DNA of 64,000 nucleotides. It comes from Paralvinella palmiformis (taxonomy: Eukaryota > Annelida > Polychaeta > Terebellida > Alvinellidae). The stretch is taken from assembly GCA_025642065.1 (NCBI GenBank), contig JAODUP010000014.1:124001-188000 (forward strand), read 5' to 3'. The notes below the pieces were generated by a model that was given only the letters and a program-made list of their open reading frames with translations, was not told the DNA's origin and made no database searches. Below are positions 49,045-63,700 of this stretch, in pieces. The translations under genes were made by a program, and so were the position numbers. Numbering within the stretch: position 1 is the first letter of the stretch; every line of letters begins with the position of its first letter.

Positions 49045-50150
49045 GGTTCAGACCATGTATACTGCTGAAATATACACAATTTTTAAGAGACGACGCATTT
49101 CTAGGCAACTTATTCCACAAAGTGGGGCTGCAACACTAAACGCACAATCACCATATGACTTGAGTCGAGACACAAGCACCTCAAATAATATCTGACTGGA
49201 TGGCCTACGTTTTCGGGATTACTTTCTGATGGACACCAGTTCACACTTGTAATCAGGTGTCATGTCATTGGTAGATTTATAAATTATTAGTAAAATCTTG
49301 AAATGGAAACACTGTCTAACAGGGAACCAATGTAGTTTTTGAAGAATTGGGGTGATATGATCAAATTTTCGAATATTTTGTCACTGTCCAAGTTGGACTA
49401 TTCTGTATTTGCGGAAGACAATTGATGTTATTAACAGACATTCTATATAACAGTGAGTTACAGTAGTCTATTTGAGATGTAATAAAGACAAGAAGCACAG
49501 TAACAAGTGCTTCTTTTGTCGAGAATGCTTTTAAACAATGGATGTTCTGAAGATGGGGAGTAGGCAGCTCAGCTTACTTATTGGTGACATGTTCATACAT
49601 ATTAATACATTTGTTAAAAATAACCCCTAGATTTTTTACTGACCCATTAATGGTAATTTAACATGCATCCATCTGTAATGCTGGTGTTTTTAGGTACATT
49701 TCAACACAATGTGGTGTAGCCAAATATATAATATTTGTTTTATTATTATTTAATCTTAGAGGATTTTGAGTCATCCATAGCCAACTATCAGCAATACAAT
49801 GTTCTAAGTTCTTTAAGGAAAAGGAGAACTTTTATTCATTGTCAGGATCCAGTGATATATACAGTTGTGTGTCATCAACAAGTGATATTTAATGATATAT
49901 CACTGCACAGTCATCCCAAAAGGACGGGTATATATTGTTAAAACCAGAGAACAAAGAACCCTATGGTACACCCGATAACAACAAATGAACATAAGATAAA
50001 ATACCATGGACGGATCAGCCTAGAGAAAGGCACATCATGGTCAACTGTATCAAATGCAGCATATAGGTCCAGAAGAACAAGTAATTCTTTACCTGCTGCA
50101 AACCAGATCCAGACCAATAGCAACACCTTATGAGCATTTTGCTAGTGCTG
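49045..50150 (-). pseudogene. CR1/L2-like LINE, RT to C-terminus, degenerate
   Basis: Minus-strand order: KELLVLLDLYAAFDTVDHDV (about 50060), a GCTIGFFVLW block in place of GVPQGSVLGP, LVDDTQLYISLDPDNE (catalytic Y-A-D-D replaced by L-V-D-D), TINGSVKNLGVIFNK, FITSQIDYCNS, then DHITPILQKLHWFPV and FHFKILLIIYKS. Stops and frame changes break it. Clade assignment rests on the HITPIL-LHWLPV and LDYCNS blocks. Confidence 0.88.
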
Positions 50151-50154
50151 ACCA

Positions 50155-50746
50155 AGCATAGAATAGACTTGTGATTAATTTATATCAGAATTGTTCACAG
50201 TTACTGTGGTTAAGTACAAATTATAACATCTGCTAGTGGTTATGTTATATGAAATAGGATATGTTATTATGCAGACAGCTGTTAATCAAAATTTCTCCTC
50301 TTATTGTCCATAACCATTCAAATACGTTCACTGATTAATTCCTTCGGGTATTGTATATAACCTCGTACCTGTTTGTATTTCTTGTATACAAGACAAATTG
50401 CCTGTAGTCTATTAGACTCTCAGATTATATCCTTGTCTTATATGTGATTTTATATATATGTATATATATATATATATAATGTATGATATTTAATGTATGA
50501 TCTTTATTAGTAGAATGTTTATTTGTATGATCAAATACACAACAAATAGTCATATTAATCAGAAATGGTAATGACTGTACTAAACTACATGCCTTGGTAA
50601 TGAGGCCAACTATTTTCGTCCTGACAGTTTATCATACCTAATGGTTGTTTTTTTCTTCTAGTAAATACAGTCCATATAATTGAATTGATCAGCGTAAAGT
50701 TGTGTCTGTACTGATGTAACCTGGTATGTTTTTGTTACGCTTCTAG
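50155..50746. other. Region upstream of the first staufen coding exon
   Basis: AT-rich, with a short (AT)n tract at about 50451-50478. No TATA box or CpG-rich promoter is evident; a non-coding exon probably lies further upstream, because an acceptor precedes the ATG exon. Confidence 0.4.
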
Positions 50747-50841
50747 GATTTTCCTGTGTCCAGAAATGTCTCGGGTACTAAAAGGCAGTGTTACTAGTAA
50801 TGGCAGTCTACCTGCACAGGTAGTTGGGATGAATAAACCAG
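50747..50841 (+). other. stau: staufen exon with start codon
   Basis: Starts after TTACGCTTCTAG and carries 19 bases of 5' UTR, the ATG at 50766-50768 and 25 codons plus one base ([20 protein letters not shown] and on). Donor CCAG/GTAGGA. Confidence 0.85.
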
Positions 50842-51700
50842 GTAGGAGAATGAGGAAATAAATCTGTTGCTAGTGTTAGCTTTATTTTTTTGTATAATTT
50901 ATGTCTTCTAGAAACTATGATATGTTTATTGTCCTACACTACACCGCAGTAATTGATAACTGTAGCAAGTGAAGCCACGCGTCCACTCTGACTGATCCCG
51001 CTTCATTGACTTCAGATTGTTAAGATGTGATACGATATGATCAGACCCTTCAAAAGCAGAAGCCACAATCCTTTATGTAATCTTTTGCAGTTTTAGTGAC
51101 AGTACTGAATATAATTTCACTATGCTTAAACCACATCCGGAGTGTGGAAAATATAACATTAGCAGTTACAAATTATTATAGCAATAGATTACGTTATCTT
51201 CTGAATGTAATCGTAATAGTTCTAACACCCGCAAAATAGAAGTAATATATTACATTTCACCGTAATTGATCCCAGACCTGGTTACTATGACGGATGCTGG
51301 TCACCATCATATTATCATGTCGTTGTCGTTCATAATAATCTTTCAATAACCCACCCATATTGATTTAAGGGATTACAGATATCAAGCCTCGTAAAATTCA
51401 TCAGTTGGGAACCTTCATTGAACACACGAAGATTAACTGATGCTAATCCTAACTGTAGTAAAACCTCTCTAAATGGCCCATTCATGGATCTGATTGCACT
51501 TGATCCATTTAGGGAATACTGGAAAATGGGGGGTGGAGTGTGGAATGGTGCTTATATTTATTTATTAGCAAAGAAATAAAGTACATGTGTTTATCTTTTA
51601 CACAAACAGCAGTATAGTACGGTATATACAGAAAATAAATACAAAATGTAGTCTTATATTGATATAAAATGTATTTTTTAATGCAAATTATGTACCTATG

Positions 51701-51767
<67 letters not shown>

Positions 51768-54700
51768 CCATACAAATTTGTTACAGATTTTACAATGAAA
51801 ATATATTTATTTTTAAAAGGTTCTGATTGCTGTTTGTGTGGATTTCTTTCTGGAAATTTATATAGCCTCAACAAGGTTTAACAAATTTGTCGATTCATTT
51901 CTGTGATAAGTGTGTTCAAAGTGTGTTGCACAATCCATCAGGCATTGTATCGCTAACTCTTTGTGTTGGTTTAAAACAGAATCAAATCTCTTATGTACGT
52001 GTGAAAAACAGAACATCACTAGCTTTAACTCCACCAACAAGCTCCCTGATCAGGTGCTGATTGGTTGATAGCTGAATCTTTTGCGATAATTCAATTAACT
52101 GACAAAACCCCCAAATACATGCTAATGACCGCTATAGGCTTGAAATGGTGGTTGGTCAATGAACATAATAGAGAGGTGATTGATTTTTAGAATATTTCCA
52201 TAATAGTTTCAAAGGGGGAAAATTGGTTTAATGAAATAAAACAATCAATCTAGGGGAAGGATCAATCTGTGGAGGTGATTGATATGGAAGGTTTTAATAT
52301 ATAACCATAAACCATCTGGACTGTCATGTGTTATGAGTGAAAGTACAATGCAAGTTGAATACATATCAGAAAAATGTTTCACTACTGTTCTTTCTTTTTT
52401 AAATTTAAAAAATCTGATTTGTTTTTTAATTAAAAAAATTATGATTTTTTTGCAATCATTAAATGTATTAAAATTACATATTTAGCATTGATTTATAAAA
52501 ACATGAGCATGCATTTATATGTGTGTACATAAACACATATATCCACACCTTGACAAATCCAAATTAATGTACACTTGTATTCTTCGCAGTGATTGGACAA
52601 GTGGCCAAAGCAGGCTGCCCAATCAGTGATGTTACTTCAGTCCAAAGCCAGCCAGTAACACAGTCTAATGTCACCATTCTGTCCTCACCTACTCCTGGAA
52701 TGCCTGGTGTTCTGCCTGGAAATGTACTTACTGGCCAGCACCAGAAATCTGTCTCTCTGGCAGCAGCATCCATGAGTGGGTCGGCTACCATGGCAGCCCC
52801 TATTGTAGGCACTAGCGCCAACATGAATGGTGCTAGTGTACAACAGGTAAGACTGGATCTGTGTTGTTGGTATTTTGCAATCTATCACGTGGGAGTTATT
52901 CTTGTTGTTAAAAGCAAATTAGTTTTGTATTTGGCCTCGTTGTGTGCTTTATTTAGTGCTAATCACACAAAAAATGATTCTGTTTCACTCGTCTCTGCCA
53001 CTGTTCCTATATTTCCTGAGTTCCAAACAAATATACAATATGCAGAATTTTCAATACCATGTGTCACCCTCCCCATTTTCCTTAACATCTGCTGCAAAGT
53101 TGTTTACAGCTGGTTAGATTTAGTCGTTTTGAAGCTGAAAGATGGCTTTTAAACTATTTTGAGTTTTCTTAATGAGATGCCTAGTCGTATTGATGAGACA
53201 ATCATCATTTAATGTTATATGTAGCTTCCTTCTCACAAAATCTGAATATGCTATATTCATTTGTCATTGGAATAATGCTTCATCAGTGTGCTTCTCTTCT
53301 ATCTTGTCATGAACTTATATATGTATGTGTATCTATCTATCTATTTATATATATATAATATATATATATTTGTATCAGGGTATGCCAGTGGTCATAGGAC
53401 AGCAGCAGTCTAATGGTATGCCACTAAAATTACCAATTTTGGATGGCACTCCAAATACAACATTATCTAATTTGGCAAACACAAAAGAGAAAACCCCGAT
53501 GTGCCTTGTTAATGAACTAGCAAGATTCAACAAGGTTAGTATGGACAAGGATATACCTAGTTAATCATTAGACTAGAAAATGGTGATTTGTAAATGCTTA
53601 GATACCAGTTTGATTAGTTTAAATATTGCCGCTGTCAATTGATTTTTTGCTATTCGTAGAAATAGCAAAACATTCTTTTAGTGACTGTATAATGTCTAGT
53701 GCTGAGCTTTTGATAGTAGTAAAATATATACTGCACCGGGATGAGAGTAGGTTTACTAAAAAAAGGGCTGAAAATATCAAATTAGGAAATCACAAACAAA
53801 GCCAGTCAAAAGCAGCAGGGGTTTTATTGTGGGGGGGGGGGTATTTATGTTCCAATACAAATTTGCATTTTTGGTAATATTAGAGGCATTTTAAGGCAAC
53901 ATGAGACTACATATACTTTTATGGACATGAATAAAACAGTTTAGAAAATTTAGTAATCCCAGTTTGCATATAGATCTACACTTTCATTTGCGTACCTTTC
54001 ATAGTAATGCACCAAACATATTTTTGACCATAGCTACATGGTTTTATTGCGCAACACCCCAGTGCCATGCAGTACCGAGATTTTTGTATTAGTTGACACA
54101 AAACAGGAACAATGTTTTGGCTCCTTCATATCCCCCTCCACTAATACCACTAGAGGGTGCCTCCGTGGTTTAGTGGTAGCGTGTTGGACCTCGTATCGCT
54201 ACCACCCGTGTTCGAATCTCAGTGTGGGGATATCTGAAGGGTGTTTCATCTTTGACTTCACTACGTTACCTTTGGAGATCGCTCAGCCCATTTTTAGCTT
54301 ACCACATGCGCAAAAGTGGCCGTAAAACATCGTCGTCGTCAGGGAGCTAGTATAAGTCATGGTCAAGTTATGGTTTACAATTACAATTAGCAGTAGGAAA
54401 TCTAAGTATGTTTTCCCTAAATCCATGAATAATCTGAGGTTATGTTTTACACTATCTAGAAATGGCAGATTCCAGGCCATAGAAGGCAATAGCACTGCCC
54501 CATGGATCCATTTTATAGTAGCACTCAATGTCTTAATAGCCCACCAGCACCAAGCCAGATTGCCAGCTAATAAGAGTATTTCTAGAATAAAGACCAATAG
54601 AAATTAGAATGTTAGGTTATGACCTTGTTAGACATGGAAAACGTGAAGTTTGCTGAACTTCCATTTCAGATGACCAATTATATGTCTGGAGCCAGTTCTG

Positions 54701-57700
54701 TCACTTGTACTTATTTTCTATTACATTCAAATCAGTTAACAGAATCCAGGAGAGATAACAGTAGCTCGTCAGGCAGCAATTTTCCTCTGCTTTTGCTAAT
54801 TATCACAGCAGTTATTTTATAATATATTGGATCCTCATCGCACCTCGTGATAATCCTAAGCAGTGAAAAAAGTTTGAAGTATCGCATATTCGTGAAATAT
54901 ATCGTTGTGTGCGAAGGAAGTAAGAAAATGAAACATTAGTTAAAGAATGCTCAATGAACCAGTGTGAGCCAATGAAGAATCAGTGAAGCGTTTGCTTGGC
55001 ACAATATACTGATAATTTTCCAACACATCTATGGAGCTTGAGGATATAGTTTGTAATGGTGATTTGGAAGTGAGTTTATTGTTTTGTGTTGTGAATACAT
55101 GACAGTTAATACTTTTTACTTAAAAAAATTAATTTATTGTACTTTTTTTCTGTTGAATTGGGTACTTCTCCCCCCATAACATCTTGCTGGCAGCACTATG
55201 GCTATCACAGATGAAATACACTGGAAATGTCACATCAAAGTGAAAGCATTTGATTAGCAGTTTTAGGCCATGACTAGAATATTTGCAATCAACAGAGGAA
55301 TTACTGGTTTTCAGTTATCATCAGATAACTGATATGCGGAGATATGAAATTGATATTCATGAGCTTTGTTTATCCACAGATTCAACACACGTACACGCTG
55401 ACTGATGAACAGGGCCCCGCTCATAAGAAGGTGTTCTTCGTCAAACTGAAGCTGGGAGATGAAGATTACCCAGCCAATGGACCAAGCATTAAGAAAGCCC
55501 AACACGCTGCAGCAGCCATAGCTTTAGAGGCAACGCAGTACAAACACCCACCACCTAAGCCACCTAAAACCACGATGACTGGAGGTAAACTGCTCCTCCG
55601 GCTAGCAGGAATGCCTCTGTGATATTGATAACTGCTGAATGTGATGATTGAGTGTTTTGGGGAGTAAATATTTTTGTTGTGATCTGCTGATGAGAGTTTG
55701 TACTCATTTTAGCCGTTTATGTTATTGGCCTTCGTTTACCATAGGTCCCGGCCATTAAGCCGAGACTTTGCGTCAACATTTTGACCCTTATTTTGGGGGG
55801 TCGGCTTAATGGCCGGGGCTATTTCAGTGTCAAGAAATCCAGTCACGGGAGAAAAAATGTCTGTGTTAGCAGCTGTCTAGACTCTAGTCTCTATCTAGAG
55901 TCTAGATGCAAACGGACATCAGTCATCATTTTGATTTAAACTCATGCAGTCATGGAGTGAAAATAGAAGTGAAACAAGTTGATGATAATTATACATGGCT
56001 TTGTAATGAAAATCAATATTTATATGTAGAATTATCTGATGTTTGTAATTATGGATAAATGTTGTTTGACTCAGTAGCGCACTTCACGCATTTCAGTGTC
56101 TGTAACAAGACATCCCGTACCCAAGAGCGTTGTAACTCATTCGTTTGGTGGCATAGACATTAGGGTGCCCCCATATACATATTTTGTATGGGCATATTTA
56201 TACAAAACACATTGGTATGAATAACGAATTATGAAAACCAAATTATTTTCTATGTTCTAAACGTCACCTGGAAATACTGGAGGGAAAAGTTCATATTATT
56301 AGGTCAGCTTATTGGATGGTAATACCATAAATCATGATATTTTAGGCCTAAAAAACGTCCTCAGCTTAATGGCCAGGACCTACGATACATGTGGCACTTG
56401 TAGATTTAAGTATTACCAGATTTAAAAAAATTATAATCAGGTTTTCATTTAACAAGATGGAAGATCACTCTAGTCGTACACAGTATTCCATTCTGAATTG
56501 TTCATTTTGGCAATTTTGGAAAAACCTTAAAAATGTTCCTAATTTTTGTTTGAGATTTACCATTAAGCACATCAAGTCATTTAGCGTAGTTCATTTTTTA
56601 GGTCTAAAATGTCACAATGTAAATTACCGGTATATGTGGTCAGTTAGTCACTAAATCTCTATTGAAAACCATTTAATTAAAGAGTAATTATCCCATTATT
56701 AGTATAAATATGCCCAGTTTCAGCTAATTTTCAATAATCCTATATCATTACCACAACGATAAACATGCTCTTCTATGAAATCAAGATGTCTATACCGCCA
56801 AAAGGCAAACGACTGAGATACGACGTTGCCTTTAAATTGAAAGTCGTGAAATGGCTACCGAGTCTAACAACAGTAATGCAGCAAGAGTTCATAATTACAT
56901 AAATCAGATAATTCTCCACGTAACTATTGATTTTCTTTATAAATCCATCTTGTTTCACTTGCACTTTCACTCCGTGACTGTTGATGCTCTTCCATTACGA
57001 CATAACATCCATTGGCATATAGACAGCTGATAACCCCCTCATATTTCTCGTCCTGATGACTGGATTTCTTGACACTGAAATAGCATCGGCCATTAAGGCG
57101 ACCTCCAAAAATAAGGGTAAAATTATTGACTTAAAGTATCAGCTTAATACAGACTTAAAATTTTGCAGATATTTTGGTTTACGCCAAACTATCTGATGTA
57201 TTTTTTTTTTGAAATTTAAGATACTTTCTGCTGATATAAAGTGAACAGATCAGTCTGAGAGTTCATTTATCTATCTCCTGTAACTGGAACTTTTCTTCTT
57301 GAATCTCTTCAGAATTTAAAATGACATCCCAATGGCTCAGTGGTTAGAACACCTGACTACAAATGCCCAGATTGTGGGTTCAAATCCGGCCTATAGCTGT
57401 GTTTGTGGGATTTGTTTCCCTTGGGAGGCTAAACAACGAACTCATTAAAATTTAAAAATAACTCAAAAACCTTCCCCATTAAAACCTTTCTGTATGTTTT
57501 ATCCCTTCAAGTTCTTCGCATATATGTTACCTGTTTAAACAAACTAACATAATGTCAATACCTATAATGGTGTGTGTGTGTGTGTGTCTGTGTGTATGTG
57601 TTTAATCTTGTTTCTGTTCTGTCTAATTGCAATATAGTTTACATTTTATAAGTAACTTTGGCTGATATTTTCTCTCTGTTGACGCTGTGGCTGAGTTACC

Positions 57701-60700
57701 ATCAGGCAACCCCAGTATAACACCAACAGTGGAGCTGAATGCTTTAGCCATGAAGCTCGGTATGCCCACTGTATACAGAACATTGGAGGCAGCTCGCCAC
57801 TTTAACCCACCCTGGTCTAAACTTCAGAGGCATGTACAACCAAAGGTAGGCATGTGCTTGGGACTAAATCACTACGGCTGTTTTGGTGTAGAACATTTCT
57901 GCTTCAGTGAGGTATAGTTAGTTTAATGGGACAGAATAATTTAGGTTAGAGTAATTACAACTAGTGTTCTCTTGAGAATAATATACACTCCTACCAAGTC
58001 ATGTTCATATTTTTGAAGGTCCACAATGGACAAGTATGATTTCGATGAAGCCATACAAAACTGGAATGTACAAACAAAAAAGCTTGAAGATTAGAATAAT
58101 ATTGTTTTTGTCATTATTGACAAATTAATAATCAATAAATGTATTCCATTTGAAAGCATAGCTAGAGTACTTTTTGATTTGCATCAATAGCAACACACAC
58201 ACACACACACTATCCACATCTGCTATACATGTATGCATGAAATGACTGATTGTTTAAAAATATTAAAGGAATAATTTCAAGATACCATTTATTACAAAAG
58301 TGTGTGTGTGTGTGACACCATTAGGCTGTCTTTGGACTAAGGATTTTATTTTGGTGCAGTTCAGGTGGGCCAAATATCCATACTAAAACATTGTCCCCAT
58401 TATATTTCAATTCCTAGCTGCAATATTGCCTCTAGGCAGGATGAGGTACTCCCATAGCCTCATTACTTGTGTACTGTCCTGCAGACCACTATGTCTTGGG
58501 ATTAAATTCTAATGTTGCCTGTATCTTATAGACATTTCATTGTTCAATAAAAGGTTTCTTAATTCCATACTTATTACCACCTTGGTTATATGCCCAAGTT
58601 AAAAACATTCCTCATCAATTCTCCCTTCAAATTGACAGAGTTTCCAGGGTCATCCTCTCAAATAATTTGTTGTTGAAAGGTTTACCTGAAATGTAGCTCC
58701 TATTTTTATATAGGGCTAGTTTGACATTAATTTTAGACATTGAGACAAAAATAGGTGCACTTTTGGAAGCCAACCATGCCAGTATTTCAAACCTTTCCGA
58801 GTTTATTCTTAAATAACTTTCCAAATCCTGAATGTTGGCATTTCTGAAATTTTTCCAAGTTTGATATATGATGACTGGTTAATAATATATCACAGATTAG
58901 ATCAACTTAAAGCATTAACATTGGTCAGGTTAGTTCTGGATTATTATTCGAAAGTATTGACCATTAGTGATGTTATGTTATTCTTATCACAGGTATCAGT
59001 ATCCAAGATATGCCAGAATATTCTACGTCTCTCTGAAGGTTGGTCAACGCGAATTCATTGGCGAAGGCAACACTCGTCAGTCAGCTCGACATAATGCCGC
59101 AGAAAAAGCATTGAAAATTCTCTCAGCGATACCAATAACACCGGAAGAGTCTAACAAAATACACTGCGATAAGAGCAGTGATGTAAAAGGTGGAGTGTTT
59201 GTTTTAGAGTGGGAGCGGACCTGAGGGTCAATTCAATTCCTTAATATGCACATCAATTCTAATTCTGGACTTGCTTATCTACAAAAAAAAAATGGAATTG
59301 ATCAATTTGATGTGGAATTGGAATTGACCAAATTGGAATTGAGTGGAATTGGAATTGAGCCCATATCTGAGTGGGAGTGTAATTTGAATCTCAGCCTTGA
59401 TCGGTTCATTTTTACAAGCCTTTCTTCACAACTCAAGATGTGTCATGCTTTGTTGAATAATAACACTAGTTGGTGGTAGATTTAGTTATTAAAAGTTAAG
59501 TTACTGTATACCTTGAAATACAACTTAATATTGTTGTGTGGTTTGCCAGTTTTAAAAACTCGATATATTTCAGAAATATTTGCTTCTATGTAAAACCTTT
59601 TGGCTTCTAAATATTAGAAGAACACGAATCTACCTTCCTTGCCTCTGCTAATATTGCCATTTTTTAAATTAAAAATAACAATAATAACCACAATGATAAT
59701 AATGACTGCTAATTTAAATTATGGATGTTCAAATAACCTCCATAAAGTTGTTTACATTCTCTTATTGTTTTTTTTTGGGGGGGGGGAGGGGGGGGGTTTA
59801 TTAGAGCTAGATGTTTACATACATCATAACGTGTCATTATTTGATAAATCTATTCAGTGTGCTCCACTTCTGAGAAAACACGGTAATCCTTTAAATTATC
59901 TTTTCATTTTAGATGGAGATGATGCTGATAAGAATCCTGATACACTTAAATCTGAGATAAGTCTTGTACATGAGATAGCACTTAAGAGGAATATGCACAT
60001 CAGCTTTGAGGTAGGTGTTTGAGGATTTGTTTTCACTAATCTATTGTTGCCGTGGAAGTAGCACCGAAATGGGGTGTGCAAGTGAACACTAAATTGAAGT
60101 TTAATCTACCGCATGTGCTGACCTTCTGATTTATGGAGTTTAATCTTTAGAATATAGCACTGTGAGAAACTTACATTTGTAAAGTTTTTCCGAATCTTTA
60201 CGCGTTCACGAACTGCATCTTCAGAAGTGAGGATGCACGGGCATCCATTTTGTATTGATGATGTCTCACACTAAATTAAATTTAGCTGCTTGCCTTTGTT
60301 ATACCTACTTGCAGAAGTTAACATCTTTCATTTATTAGCTAATACGTTACTGAATTAAACTAGTCTAATTAGTGATTTTAGCCAAAAGTAACGCCATAAG
60401 CATATCCCTACCATGATCTTAATGATGAATTGTATAATAATAGAATGGCGAAGTTATTTTCCAAAGATGGTTAATCAGTGTCTTGCTGTTATTGTTTTAC
60501 TCATTAATAATTAATAGGGTATATATATATATATATATAGGGTAATTTCTTGGATGATTTCAAAAAGTACATACGACAGTAAAGCTCGGACTTTACGGCT
60601 GCTTGGGTTTTTAGCTCATGTCAATGAGGGTTTAGAATAATAAAAGATGTTAATGCGTATACATTGTAGTCCCAATCATAGTCCCAACCACTGTCATATT

Positions 60701-63700
60701 CACCGCCATTTCTTGTCGGAATATTTTGTGAACACACAAACACACATTTTACTAAGAGCTATAAGAACTTAACTAATACAGGGGAATACCAGTTAGCCAC
60801 AATAAGGTGCTGGCATCTAGTAAACGTATGTTTTGCGAACACAGACAAAGACACACACAATATTTATTTAGATTATTGAAGAAATAGTATTGAGACATTC
60901 AGTTAATTAGTGTACCATAATATTTATCATTTCGTGGGGAACACCTCATTAAGAGTGTATTTGTAATTTGCTGTAAAGTGTAATACACGTTTTAAATACA
61001 GTAGATATAAATGCCTTTTATTTTTTATTGCTTTTACAATTGATGACCTCAAAGTGTTATCTTTGTACACTTTAGGAATAAACAGGTTTGGACCTAGCTC
61101 GTAAGCTGTTGTATTCCTAGAATAACTTGTGGGGGGAAAATCTGTGATTCAGATGTTCTTGCCAACTACTAATGTCTGTATTGTTTTCTGTGATCTTTTA
61201 TCAGGTGATAAAAGAATCTGGCCCACCGCACATGAAGACTTTTGTGACGCGTTGTACGTGTGGAGATATTGTTACCGAAGGTGAAGGTAATAGTAAGAAA
61301 CTGTCAAAGAAACGCTCGGCTGAGAAGATGCTGAATGACTTGAACACATTGCCTCCCTTGACTACAACTGTTAACAAGACCAAGAAGAACACGATCAAAA
61401 AGAAAAACAGTCGCAACTTGATCAAGGTGATTGTCAAACAAATGAAACCTTTGTGTGTGTATGCTTCGTTCAGAGCGATATATATATATATATATATACT
61501 GGGGAGGAACATAACCATTTGCTCTACTTCAGAAGTCTACAAATCTTCTACTCATAGCAATCATATTAATATTGCCTGTTGAAGTCATATTCATCATGTG
61601 TATTTTACTATTTTTTTTATAGAAAACTGAATATACTTGGGTATTTTAACAAAAGGTTAAAAATCTATTTATTACTACACGATTCGATTAATCACAACTC
61701 ACTGTGAATGTTGTCTGTTTATGCAAGAAACAGAAAGCAGATCCAGATTATGGTGTTGGCATCAATCCAATCAGTCGTCTGATCCAGATACAACAAGCAA
61801 AGAAAGAGAAGGAGCCAGTCTATACTCTGATAGCAGAGAAGGGCCAGCCACGACGCAAGGAATTTGTCATGCAGGTCAGGTGTCTCGGTATTAGGGTTTA
61901 GTTTATTTTTCTTGAATTCATGCGATCTCTACTTTCTGAAAGATGTTCCATTGTCGAAAAAATATGCACTGAATTTCGGTTCCGACCTGACCGAGACTCG
62001 AGGGTTTTTAATTTTTTATTTCACTTCATTACCTTGGGATATTTCTTGACCCGTTTATCCTACAGTGTGCCCAAAGTGGCCGTAAAACATTGATGTTTCA
62101 CATTTCTATCAACATTGTGTTGTTTACCAAAGATTTCTATGCACTTCACCCAGGGAGTAGTATGTTTGACAGTACCCATCCTTAAGCGATTAGATCTTTG
62201 TTTCAGGTTAGTGTTGGCGACAAGAGTTGTACTGGTGAAGGTCCGAACAAGAAGCTGGCCAAACGTAGTGCTGCTGAAGCCATGCTACAGATGTTGGGTT
62301 ACAGTAGACCTGCACCACAACCGAGTAAGCCAGCAATCAAGACTGGGGATACTGTATCACCCGGGACAGATAAGAAGGTCACATTCTTGGATGCCGATAA
62401 CATGACTAACAGTGAGTACACACTGAATCTAATTTTCTATTTATATCTAATGAGAAGCAAAATTATTTACAAACCTTACATGTTACATGTAAATTTTGTT
62501 AGAACTTTATGTATAAAGCTGGAAATATGTTAAATGAAAAGTATTTATTTTCAGTATTATATTTTAAATGTTGCTACAAAGCACACATCTATATTTCAGG
62601 CAAGAACGAAGTAATATCTTGTTTACTAGTGCTGAATGAAAGTTGAGAATTTGCCTGTATGAAGCTGAATAGATATTTGGATATTAATTATTGGAGATTT
62701 GTGAGCATCTCTAAGATGGGCATTTAATATGTACCATCACTAAGCAGATAATTTGATCATTATTTGTCACTGGTCAATTGTCTTTTTCTGTTTGGTTTTA
62801 GGCCGTCAAGTTGTGCCTGGAGTTCTCCTCATGCCCGAGACAGGCGGGCCAATGAGTGGCATAACTCAGAATGTTTTTATTACCCCACGTCAGCCTCCCA
62901 CTCAGTTGTGTACTTCTGTTGGAGACAGGAAGGATGTGAAGTACTCCCAACAGGCTACTGCTGCCATCGCTAAAGAACTGCTAGATAAAGGTCAGTAGCT
63001 CTATGGGGATAGTCACTACATGTTGTCAGTCAAGAGTAATTATCTGCTATCGAAAGTTTTTTTTTTAGCAATTCTTGTTTAATCTATTACGTATGTATGT
63101 ACAGCAGAGGGTGCCTCTGTGGTCTAGTTGGTAGCGCGTTGGACCACAGATCACTACCACCTGAGTTCGAAATCTCAGTGTGGGCATATCCGATGGGTGT
63201 TTCATCTTTGACTTTGCTTCATGAATCATCATCATATCTATAGCCTCCTAATTACCACAGGCATATACCATCACAAAGTGACGAGAATTTATTGCGTGCA
63301 TTCTCACCGATATTGTTTTTTTTTTATATAAACTGGTGAGATGTTCGTTCAACAACAGAGCTGTAATAGAAATACAGTATCTATTATTATTATTATTATT
63401 ATTATTCATGATTGTGCAGGATGTTCACCAACAGCAGAAGCTCTGAAAAAACAAGGCCATAAAGATGTGATGGGAAACAATGTTGTTAGACCAAAGCAGC
63501 AACTGTTATACTTGGCAGATGTCCTTGGCTTTAAGGTGGAATTTACTGATCTTCCCACTGTAAGTATCAGTTATGTTCTTTATAATCTATTTATTATAAT
63601 TGTTAATTTACTTGAATATTCGTGAAAGTGTAATACATACATCTCGTGTGTGTGTGTGTGTGTGTGATAATTTAAGAACAAAAAAACACTTTAGCCTGCC

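Noticed and set aside
52564..52888. Minus-strand frames opposite staufen exon 2
   Set aside because: The plus-strand exon has consensus splice sites and correct phase; the minus frames are shadows.
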